From: Hansfordia pulvinata
Taxonomy: Eukaryota > Ascomycota > Sordariomycetes > Xylariales
Direction: 5' to 3'
Assembly: GCA_006538405.1 (NCBI GenBank)
Contig: BJKQ01000009.1
Coordinates: forward strand, 558,001-622,000
DNA length: 64,000 nt
Positions 48,360 to 59,452 of the stretch are shown in pieces (the stretch's first letter is position 1; each line of letters starts with the position of its first letter). The position numbers and the translations under genes were made by a program. Under the pieces are notes generated by a model. The model saw only the letters and a program-made list of their open reading frames with translations, did no database searches and was not told the origin of the DNA.

Positions 48360-51300
48360 ATGGCCAGCCCCCCGACGACGGCGGCGCAGGAGCTGCCCGC
48401 CGCCGGCCCCCGCGGAGCGGCCCTGCCAGACGTGCGGCACCACGGCCGTCAAGACATTCCAGTGCATCCAGTGCAACAGCCTGCACTTCTGCGACGACTG
48501 CTGGCCCCAATGGGTCCTGCACGCCCCGGGCTCGGTTGGCTGGTGAGTGGGTTTTTTTTTTTTTTTCTCTCTCTCTCTCTCTATCTCTCCCTTTGTCCCT
48601 CCTTTTCCTTTCGCTCCCCTTGCCCTCTTCTGGGTCTGCCATGTCATCATCACCGTCAGTGGGAGAATCAGCCAGCCCATGATGGTAAAAACAAGAAGAG
48701 ACAGAAAGAGGAAGAGAAGAGGGGAAGGGGGAAAGTCCCAGAGAGAAATGCCAGACCCAATTCAAGCCACTTTGCCCCTCTGAAAAGAAAAGAAAAAAAG
48801 GACAAGGAAAACTGACAACGCATGCCATTCCAACGAAAAAACAGGGGAGGCAAGCCGCACGAGAAATCGGACCCGGCGCTGGTGCGCCGGCTGCGGCGGA
48901 TCCTGGAGCCGGAGGGCGGCGAGGCGGAGCACGAGCGGCGGCTGCGCGACGACGAGGACACGACGTGGTTCGGGTCGGGCGCGACGGCTCGGGCCGGCCC
49001 GTCTTCCGCGAGCACGGGCGGTTCGCGGCCCTCATGGCGGCGGCGGCCGGGGCAGCGGGGCAGCGGGGGCGGCGGCGGCGGCGGCGGGAGCGGGAGCGGG
49101 TGCCGGGACCGAAGGCGGAGGCGGAGGCGACACGAGGGGGGCCTTCGGCGTTGCCGCCGCCGTGGAGGAGCAGAGGTTCCCCCAGCTCGTGTCGTTCATT
49201 GGCGAGACCGGTAAGCAAGAAAAGTCACCCAGACCCCCGAGGCACAAAAAGGCCATTCTGGTTCCGTTCAGGACCCCCGTAAGCTTTTGCTGACTCCGCA
49301 CTCAACTTGCATTTCATGAAATAGGAGCCGGGAAGAGTACGTTGATCAAGCTCCTGATCGAGACGCAGGGCACGCCGACGACAGCCTCGCACGAAGGCGC
49401 TGCTGCTGCTGCTGCTGCTGCTGGGGCTGCTGGTAGTTCTGAAGAGCACGACCTTTTCTACCCCTCCTCCCCCTTCTCGTCCGTCCTGCGGTCCCCCGTG
49501 GCCTCGTCCGGCAGCAACGACCGCATGCCGACCACGGGCGACGTGCACCTGTACGCGGACCCGTCGAGCCTGCGCGGGCCCGCCCCGATGCTGTTCGCCG
49601 ACTGCGAGGGGCTCAACGGCGGCGAGGCCGTGCCCCTGGGGCTCCGGCACCGGGCTGCTACCGCTGCTGCTGCTGCTGCTGCTGCTTCCCCCAGCAGCGC
49701 TGCCGGCGGTAGTATTGACCACCACCACCACCACTATTATGGCGAGCGGGCGGGGGTGGTGGACTCGCCAGTGTCCGCCCAGCAGCAGCAGAGTGAGGAG
49801 GCGTACAAGCTGTTCAAGTCGCGCAACAGCTCGAAGCGGCCCCTCGAGTGGGCCAGGACGCCGCAGACCCGGAGGCGCGAGTACGCCGTGGCGAACCTGT
49901 ACCCGAGGATCCTGTATACCTTTTCCGACGTGGTGGTGTTTGTCACGAGGAATCCGAGGTAAAATGAGTCCCCCTTCCCCCCCTTACTCTCCCCTGGACC
50001 TGGAAGTTCGGAAGAGAAGAGGGCTGACGTGATGATCCCAGATCGTTCGAGTCGACCGTGCTGGAGCGGCTGGTGGCGTGGGGCGCGGCGGCGGTGGACA
50101 AGTCGCTGAACCAGCCGGCGCTGCCGCACGCGGTGGTCGTGTTCAACTCGACGGGGGAGGGGGTGGACGGGCGCGAGTGGGACAGCGCCGAGGCGACGCG
50201 GCTGCTGATGCGCGACGTGGCGGGCGCCGTGGACCGGGTCCCCGCGCTGGCGGAGCGGGCGCGGGCGTGGAGGAGGCAGAGGCAGAGGCAGGGGCAGCGG
50301 CAGGGGCAGGGTCATGAGGGCGGCGATGATGACGATGACCAGAACGATGACCAGAACGACGACGACGACAACGACGACGACGACGACGACGGTGAGAACG
50401 AAAGACAAGGCTTCACCACGGAGGACCTGTTGGGCTGCTACTACGCGTCCGTGACGGTGGTGCGGATCCCGGCGATGGGGTCATCGTCCTCCTCCTCCTC
50501 CGGGGGAGGCGGGGGCGGAGGCAGCTACGCGCGGATGGAGGCGCAGGCGGCGCAGCTGATGGCGGTGCTGCGGCGGCGGTGCGGCGAGTCGGCGCTGGCG
50601 AAGCGGCAGGCGCGGATGCTGGCCGGCGCCGAGCGGATGCAGGTCTACCTGCAGGCGGCCTACGACCACTTCGCCGCCGACCTCGACAGCCCCTTTGACT
50701 TTGTGCGCGAGGCGCTGCGGCACGCCGGCGGGGTTGGCAGCAGCGGGGGACTCGGTGGTGGTGGGGTGGTGGTGGTGGTGGTGGTGATGGTAAGAGTGGT
50801 GAGAGTGGCAGTGGCGGTGTGGTGGTGGTGGTGGTGGTGGGAGAAGTGGCCCGCATAGCTTCGAGAGCAGCATCGTCAACCTGGCGCTGGCTGTCCGGAA
50901 CCACGCCCGCAGCGAGGCCGTCCGCGGCGACGCCGGGGTCATCTTTGCCCGGCTGGGGCCCATGATAGCCTCGTGCGTCATGCTGGATGCGGTGAGGCGG
51001 AATCTGCTTGGTGAGTTTTTTCTTTCCCTCTCTCTCTCTCCCGTTTCTTTCCCCTTTAGGCAAGTCAGGTATAGGGGTGTGTCAGCCTGGGTATAGTCTT
51101 TTCAGGGGGGAGAACGTTTTGGTTTCGACCTATTACCCCCCTCACCCCACCCAACACAACCCAACACAACACATCACAACACCGGGAAACGACTGCTGAT
51201 ACTGATAATAACAACACAAAAGGGGGCGCCGCCCGCCTGCTGGACGACGCCTACGCGCAGCCCTGCGCGGCGGCGCTGGAGCGGTTCGCGGACGTGCACT

Positions 51301-54300
51301 GGCCGTGCGGCTACAGCAGCGACGGGACGGCGCTGGGGCGGTGCGCGAACGTGCGGGCGGGCCACCACCCCAAGGGCCACCAGAACGCGGCGGGGCGCAT
51401 CATCGGGCCCGGGGCGTACCGGCCGGCGGCGGGCTTCGACGCGGCGGCGTTCGCGCCGGGTTGGCAAGGGCTGGTGCGCGCCAGCCTCTCGGGCCTGCTG
51501 AGCGCCGCCTTCGAGCTGGGCCAGACGATGCCGGGCCGCTCCCCGCTGCACGTCGCCGCGCTGCTGCACCGCGAGCGCGTCGCCGACCTGTTCGCCGGCC
51601 TCGGCAACGTTCCTCGCTTCGTCAGCCTCGCCGCCTGCTTCTGCTGCCTGCGGCCCCGCCCGAGTGCGCCCTGCCCTGCGGCCACGTCCTGTGCCTCGCC
51701 TGCGTCCGCGCCTACGGGAACCGCGCCTCCCGCACCCGCCTCGAGCTGAGCCGCTGCCCCCTCCACGTCCGCGCCGTCATGGCCAACCCCCCTGGTCCGT
51801 CACCGTCAAGCCCGCCCACGCCGGCCTCCGCGTGCTCTGCCTCGATGGGTAAGTTTTTAAAAAGTAGAGCGGCAAGATCGACGAGGATCCCGCCGGAAGC
51901 TGGGATGGAGGATCTCGAGAGACACAGAAAGTAGACACACTGACAACGGAACACAGGGGCGGCATCCGGAGCATCGTCCAGCTCCAGGTCCTCAAGGCCA
52001 TCGAGAAGATCCTCGGCCCCAGACTGCCCATCCACCTGTTCTTCGATCTCATGGTCGGCGCAAAGTAAGAAGAGCCCCCCCCCCCCCGAGCCCCCCAACT
52101 TTGCTCAGCCCTTCTCCTATTCAGGGGCATCCCGTAGAGTCTGGCTGACTGACACGCTTCCCTCCCCCTCCCCTCCCCCTCCCACAGCACCGGCGGCATC
52201 CTCGCCGTCAGCCTCGGCATGAAGAAGTGGTCCGTCAACGAGACGACCCAGCGCTTCAAGGCCCTGTGCTCCGCCGCCTTCCGCAACCCCCGCGAGATGA
52301 CGGGCGTGCCCCTGCTGCGCGCCCTCGCCAGCCTCTACCACGGCAGCCTCTACAAGACCAAGCCCCTCGAGCGCGAGCTGCGCGCCTACTTTGGCGACCT
52401 ACCCTTCTTTGGCGGCGGCAAGTGGGCTGCTGCCTCCTCCGCCTCCGCCTCCGCCTCCGCCACCGCCGGCCACGCCGCGGACGAGCCCACCCGGGTCGCC
52501 GTCACCGCCGCCACGCCCGCCGACGGCGACGCCGTCCTCTTCGCCAACTACAACCGCCCGGACCCGGACGACGGCGTCCCCTACCGCTTCGTCCGCGCCG
52601 ACCTTCCCGAGCAGGAGATGAGGGCCTGGGAAGTGTGAGTTGGCTGTCCATATCTTGCCCCCCCCCCTTTTTTTTCCCTACTTGCCCCCTTTTTTCCCGC
52701 TCGCCCTCTTTCCCCCCCCTTTTCAGTAAATAAAAGAAATTAGAAAAAAAAACTGACACAGAGACCACGGCAGAGCCCGAGCCACGTTCGCAACAGGACC
52801 CTACTTCAAGCCCTTCCGCAAGCCCGAGACCCAGAGCCGGTACGTCGACGCCGGCCCCCACGGCGACTGCCCCGCCTGGGCCGCCCACCACGAGGCCCGC
52901 TCCATCTGGCCCGACCAGGCCGGCCGCCCGCCGACCTGATGCTGTCCATCGGCACGGGCGGCGGCGGCGGCAGCGCGGGTCTCGCTCCCCGGGCCCAGCA
53001 GAAGAGGCCCCCCTCGACCGTGTCGTCGTACTCCACCGCCACCACGAACACGAACGCTGCTGCTGCGGGCGGCCGCCCGGCCTCACAGGCCTTCACGACG
53101 ACGATATCCAGCGGCGGCGGCAGCAGCGGCGGCACCCACAACCACCACAGCTACAGCAACAGCAACAATAGCAACACCCTGAAGAAGAAGAACCCCCGCC
53201 GCCGCCGTCGCTGTACGGCGGCGCCGCGGGGATCATGTCCACCGCGGCGGGGGCGGGGGCGGACGACGACCCGGCCGCCGGCGACGACGCCTGGGCCGCC
53301 TTCGTGTCGGGGCTCGACGCGGCGCGGGCGGCGGCCAGCAGCGGCACCCACCGCCACTACGTGCGCATCAGCCCGGACATCACCACCACCACCAACAGTA
53401 TCGTCACCGCTGCCGCCGCCGAGGGTCGGAACCGACACAGGGATCATCGTCTTCGTCGTCGTCGGCAACGACTTCTTCGCCCCCGAGGTTCGACGACGTG
53501 TCGAGGCTCGACGAGGCCGAGGGCGCGGCCCAGCGCGCCCTCCGGGCCGCCCCGGGGACGGTCCGCGAGGTCGCCCACCGCCTCGTCGCGAGCACCTTCT
53601 TCTTCGAGAGGGAGCGCGGGTCCGTGGCGCGCGAGGGGGCTGGGTTTACCTGTCGAGGTATGTTTTTTTTTCCGTCGTCTTTCCTGAGTGTTACGCTTTC
53701 TCACTCTCATCTCCCCCCTTTTGCCATCAAATACCCCCCTTGATCCGCATCGGTGCCGTTGCCTGTCTCTCTGCACTCTCTCTCCCCAACGAAGCTGTTT
53801 TCTTCCATGTGTCCCGTGGACCACGCAAAATCTCAGGCCCCGACTGGGCTAACCGATAAATGAATCCTGCGTCCCTTCACCAGGCTTCATATGCTGCCGC
53901 TTCCGCAGCGCCTCGGACGAGATGAAGGCCCTCGGCGCGTTCCTGCGGTCGTGCGCCGTCGCCACCGCCGACGACGAGGATTTCGAGCCGCACTTTATCG
54001 TCGCTGACGACGCGCAAGACGCCTCTCCTTATTGTCCTTCCTGCCACAGCAGTAGCAGCAGCGTGGAGGACAAGAAAGCCAACCCTACCCACGACGACAA
54101 CCCCGGACGGCACCACCACCACCACCACCAGCAGGTGGTCCGGCTCGCCGACAACGCCATAGAGGACATGCGCCTGGCCGGCTACTTCGAGCCCTTCCCC
54201 GTGCGGGTCGGCGCCGCCCGCGCCTCGTCCGCCACCCGCATCACGCTGTGCCTGGCCCCGCCGCCGCCGCCTCGGGGGGGTTCTCGGGGAGGCGCCACCG

Positions 54301-55284
54301 CCGCCGCGGCGTACCCCTCGGGCGTCGCGGCGCTGCCCATCAGCGGGTTCCCGCGCTGCCTGATGACGACGGGGATCTCGGCGTTACTCACTCAGGTACG
54401 TGGTAGGGGTAGGAGAGGCGTGAGAGCTGTGTGTTGGTGTTGTGTGCTCCTTTGGGGGAGATATCCTCTGGTCCGGCTGGCCACGCTTTCCCCCCTTTCT
54501 CAACCTGATCGGGCGAAAGCATTGAGCCTTATCTGCCCGCAAGCCACCACCACCCTCTCTCTCTCTTTGAAAATTGCAAGCCGTTGCCACCTATAAAGCA
54601 CCCGCCGCCCCGGAAATAACTAACACACCTCACCCACCAGCAGCAGCCCTCCCACCCCACCGCCCCGCGCCAGCCGCAACCGCAAGCCCCTCCCCGCGCT
54701 CTGCTCCCGCTGCTGCTGCCGCCGACGCCACTCCATCTACCAGAGAAGAAGAACAAGCAGGAGACCAGAGACAACTAACCCCGCTCCCCGAGGACAAGAT
54801 AGCCGTCTCGCCCCCGCCGTCCCCGTCCCCTCTCTCCCCGCTACCCCCGGTCCAGTCCCAGTCCCGGTCTCAGCTCCCATCTCCGCCGCCGCCTCCGCGA
54901 CCACCCTTCGTCGTCGCCGGCGTGCTGGGCGAGCTGGAGGACACCAGCCTGAGTGGCCGCCGCCGCCTCCTCCTCGGCGACGGGGCGCCCCCGCTCACCA
55001 CCACCACCACCACCACGACGTCGTCGCTGTCTCCGGTCTCCCCGCACCAGCAGCACCAGCAGCAGCCCGCCGAACTGCCCGCCGGCGAATTCTTCGGCAT
55101 TGACAACAGCAGCGGGAACCGGAACCGGAACCGAAACTTCGGCGGCGGCGGAGCCGGAGACGGAGTGGTAGCGGGGTGCTACGAGGACCCCTTGGAGGAG
55201 GAGGAGGAGGAGGAGGACAGCATCGAGAGCCTCGGCAAGCTGGTGCTCGAGGCCGCGGCGGCGATGAGCGGGCGGAAGGGATAA
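48360..55284 (+). CDS. Multidomain patatin-like protein (zinc finger, P-loop NTPase, RING-like, patatin), multiple frameshifts
   Basis: Start: ATG at 48360 in a CAACCATGG context, followed shortly by a Cys-rich finger (CQTCGTTAVKTFQCIQC, HFCDDCW). Exons and introns: 48543-48844, 49211-49324, 49959-50041, 51011-51222, 51849-51956, 52065-52187, 52635-52773, 53658-53883, and a last one from 54396 to about 54640. The second splice forms Walker A, GETGAGKSTLIKLL. FADCEGL is a possible G3/Walker B motif. A RING-like segment (CALPCGHVLCLACVRAYG, then RCPLH) precedes the patatin domain: LDGGGIRS, FFDLMVGANTGGI (nucleophile position reads Asn, motif GANTG for GxSxG), and YVDAG with the conserved Asp. 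Frame changes are needed after the ATG (about 48400), within the Gly-rich coding repeat near 50760-50860, at about 51655 and 51790, and around 53200, 53430 and 53490. Long His, Thr, Gln, Ala and Asp runs occur. The acidic C-terminal exon is the least certain part. Such a protein would act as a lipid- or nucleotide-responsive regulator; activity unproven. Confidence 0.7.
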
Positions 55285-55932
55285 TTCTAGGGGGGGGGGG
55301 TGTCTATGAATGGACGGCTGTCTGGCGGAGGGGTAGTGAGGCAATGAGACTTGGGCTTCTTAGTGAAAGTTAGGCAGGACGGATGAGATCGGATTCAGAG
55401 CTCGTGGAAGGACGGGCAGTTCGTAGGTCGTGTGGGAACCTGAAAGGGGAGACGGGTAATGGTCTACGGCGACGGCTTGGCCGTGGTGTGCTCACAGGGG
55501 AGGTGTGGAATGTGTTTTCAAGGTTGTTTCGTTTCTCGAGTACGTGCATTCTTGTACCTTTTCGATTTTGGGGAGGGGTCTTTGCTCTATTACCGAAATG
55601 CAACTCTTCGTCGACACGATGAGTAACAGCCCCTTGTCAACGAACCATGCGGCATCGTGGGAATCCGAGTTTACCCAACAACTGCCCATAACTACCGCTC
55701 TACCTTCAACAGTCCACAGGCAAGTGGCGACGAGTCACGCTGGACAGTGATGGTGCTTGCTCGACCATCTCAGTCCGCAAAGGCCGAGCCAAGATCAGTC
55801 CAGCGCGACGTTTGTATGCCACTGATCCCAGCCCCTGACAAGCCACGCTTCTGCCCTTTTATCTCATCGTTATGAAGGCTATAGGGCCCCAGCCAGGTGA
55901 CGCGAATCCATTTTGATTTGAGGCGAAATCTC

Positions 55933-55958
55933 AAAAAAAAAAAAAAAAAAAAAAAAAA
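55933..55958 (+). repeat. 26-nt poly-A run
   Basis: Uninterrupted A run in non-coding DNA. No adjacent reverse-transcribed gene copy or target-site duplication was noticed. Confidence 0.9.
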
Positions 55959-58900
55959 CGCATAGGATGGCGCCAGGTTGTGGGAGATGCTCTCAGTGAT
56001 GTCTGGCTTTGGAATTGCAGCAATTCCGTATGCCGTTCTCCTCAAACTCGAATCCGACGACGTCGTATTGGCCAGATGCTTACCCAGTCAGTCGGGGAGT
56101 TTGTAGATCTGGACATTGGATGCAAGAGAGCCGGACATGGCCGTCCACTTCAGGGTGAAACGAGCAGAGGTGCAAGAACGGCAACTCGGAGCATCCGTCC
56201 AGAAAGAGAAGGGCGACACTCGTATCAGACATCGCACAATATTATAGGGGTTGGCAATGTCGTGAGATCGAGGGCCGGGAAATGCAATTGGGCGCCGACC
56301 GAATCGGTGATGCGCGAAGCCCGCACACGCAAGTCCGGCCACCTGGTTCGATTCATCTATCGAATTACCCACGTACCTTAGGTACTGACGGAAGACGCGA
56401 GTGCTCTGCTGTTCTGTCGGTCGCTCCCCTTTCGAATAAAGCACTACTTTACCCATGAAAAAGACTAGAGGGGAGGTTGGGAAGCCACGGCGGGCAACAG
56501 CTACCTACGGGCTGACAACTTTACACGTACCTGGAGGTGCGCACCTGCAGCTGCTGGCCTGAATGGATACCCCGGTCGACCGGCGGTGATGTCACGGCTG
56601 CAACCCGCTGGCAAGAACCCGAGAGGGAAACGAGGACAAGAACAGGGCAGGAGCCGGCCGGGCAGAGCAGGGGCCGGCGCGACGTCGCCATCACGTCACG
56701 CTGCGCCGCGGCTCTTGCTCGACTATCGCCGACAGGTACTCCGTACAGTACAGAGGTAAGCTCAGCCTCGGGTGCTTCAGGAACGCCTGATTACGATGGA
56801 TGGCTTGAATGGCACGAAAGAACAGTGGAAACCGAGCGCCGGGCGACCTATCTGCACACACGCAGAGACGACAACAGGACTTGAACAGGATATCACGACG
56901 TTGACGCTGTATGGGCATTTGGCACAGATCGAAAGGGACGAGTACTCGTACGCCATGCATGACCCGATTGGTGATCAGTGCCAGCCACCCAAAGATCGCG
57001 GTGGGGTTGCACGTGGCCGTTGCCGTTGCACACGGCAGCGGAATGTACAGCAGTCACAGTGCTTTACGGAACACCGCATTTCGACCACAATGCAGCTCCC
57101 TCGGCCGTTGAAAGTCCGATGAGCTGGTCTTGGACACATGCCTCAGCGATCTCCAGGTAGTGCCGCAGGGTATACTGCACTCGCGGGCAGCCATCAAAGA
57201 CGCCCCCTTACAGCAGCACCCTGGCTTGTTCTCACTTGTCCGAGCTGCGGGGGTTGCATCACTACAGCAACGCCAGGTCGTCTGCCCTACCGAAACGAGC
57301 GAGTCCATCTTGCCTGATGACTGCGAGGAACGCCGGCAGGTAAAAGCACTGCGCACCATCGAGGGGCGCCGAATGGCACTGGCACTGGTACGGACTGCTG
57401 AGCACGGGGACGCGCATGCATGTCTGGGGGCAATCAGAGCGCCCAAAGTTAGATGACCAGGGAGCTACGAGTATCCATCTTCCCACCCGAAGGGTGGACT
57501 TTGGATTGGCATACTCGTATGCATCACTCTCCTTCTTCCTAACTTTTACGAGTACGCACGCATTCACATCACCGGCCCAAGCGGACGCAAATCACGACCA
57601 GACCTGTGCCATCCAGTCCGCCGGGGAGGTCACCAACAAGCGTCATTGTTGAAGGGCGCGAATCCGCGGGGGCGTGTGTTTGTACTCGTACTCCTCAGGC
57701 ACCTGCGCGTCTAACCGTAGCCGCTCCGTGGAGATTCTACTTAGTCGAGCGCTGGGCTCTACTCATAATGAGGCGCGTTTCACGATGATGATGACAGCAG
57801 GCATCCCCTCCCCCGAGCCAGGGACCGCTCGCTGCCTTGTCCTCCGGCCGGCCCCTCGTGCAAGGGCCGCTCTGGCACCGTGCAGCGGCCAGACAGCAGC
57901 CCTCATGACCCGCGCAAGGGCCGACACGGCCGGAACTCGAACGCCCCGGACTGCCGACCGTGGCAAACTGCACAGCATGTGTCCGCACCGTCACCGGGCT
58001 CGACGGCCTGCAGCCGGCAATGCAGCGCCACTATGCCGGCATGCGCAGGCGGAGGGCTCTCGGCGAGTCAATAGGTAGGTTGGCACTTACCTGAATCAAG
58101 CCAGTTTCAAGCCCTCCCAGACCCTTTGCTCGGGCCTCAACCTGAGAGCCAGGCCCGGCCAAAGCATCAACCTCAAACGCCACAGCGCTTGCCACTGCCC
58201 GCAACCCAGGTGGCCACATGGGATGTTTGATCAGCGCCGTCCATAACTGACGATGCACCTGTCTGCGCCGCGTGTCTTCCCGAGGCGACGCCAGTACTCG
58301 ATTCCCACCCTTTCCATGGGGCACCCAGCATCCCTCCACTGCAGGCCCAGACTCGGGGCCGCATGCGTCTCAGCTAACTTGGCGTTCTGCCTCGGGTCAT
58401 GTAGACGGGACCGTGGGCTAATAAGTCGACCACGAGCACTCGTACTGAGAATACGCCCACGAGTTGGCACGAGTATATCGGCGAGTGCTGGCCAATGCGC
58501 CTCCGGCATTTGACGGATGCGCCGGCGGGCTTGAGCTAACAAGGGACGCATGCCAAGTCAGGGAGCCACTGCCCGGGTGGAACGCCTTTCATGAGGAGCG
58601 CGGCGAGCACGGACATCGAGCGGGTGTCGTGCGCCTTGTCTACAGGTAGGGGACTGGCAGTGACGGGGTCCCGCGCGACCAGCCGGCTTCGAAAGAAGTG
58701 TGGCACGAACAGACAACTAAGCAGCGGGCTCGCGACACCTGCGCATGGTGAAACAGTAATAATGTAAGCAGAGATATAAGGCAAGGCAGCATGCACAAAG
58801 AAAGCGCACCATCACGAAGGCTCCCAATGTCGCTTAAACTGCCCGAAACGATAGCGGAGGAAAAGCAAAGCGACGTGCTATGGTGCCGGTCTTGCGGTCG

Positions 58901-59401
58901 GCTGCCGACGGATACCTAATGCAATAGCAAGCCCGTCTCTACCCCCAAATAGGTACATACATGTAGTCTGTTGTGTCTACTACCTACCTCGGAGTGTGAC
59001 AACTAGCTTCGTTGTCCAAGATGTGCTGAAAACCAGGACTCGAAACACACATGCGAGTCCCCCCGTACGTGATATACATATGGTAGCGCCCTAAAAGAGG
59101 GCGTGAAGAAGCCTCGTTACGGTTTTGTTGCTCGTACACCTGCATCAATTCATCACCTGCGAGGCGCCCGGCCACTTATTACCCATCGCGGCCGGTGCTT
59201 TTCGAGCTTGGCCCGACCCGTCTGTCCACATCAGAGACATTGGCCCACATCTAGCATATCAGTCCAACGTGAGCCCACTTATGAACAAGTCTCGAAAGAG
59301 GATCAGAATTGAAGGGCACATGAATCTTTAGCACAAGTTTGAGCTGCTCTGATGAAGGGGTCCGTGAGCTGCCACGGCCATGTGAGAACCTTGTGTACGG
59401 A

Positions 59402-59452
59402 CATGTAGGTACATGTAGGTAAGGATGTACCTAGGGTAGGTAGGTATCTAAG
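59402..59452 (+). repeat. Cluster of GTAGGTA / ACATGTAGG words
   Basis: At least five copies of TAGGTA-type words occur within about 50 bases, partly as GTACATGTAGGTA repeats. The same words are scattered through the other non-coding parts of the window. Confidence 0.7.

Noticed and set aside
55933..55958. Poly-A run as the tail of a retroposed element
   Set aside because: No upstream open frame, LINE/SINE-like body or target-site duplication was found next to it.
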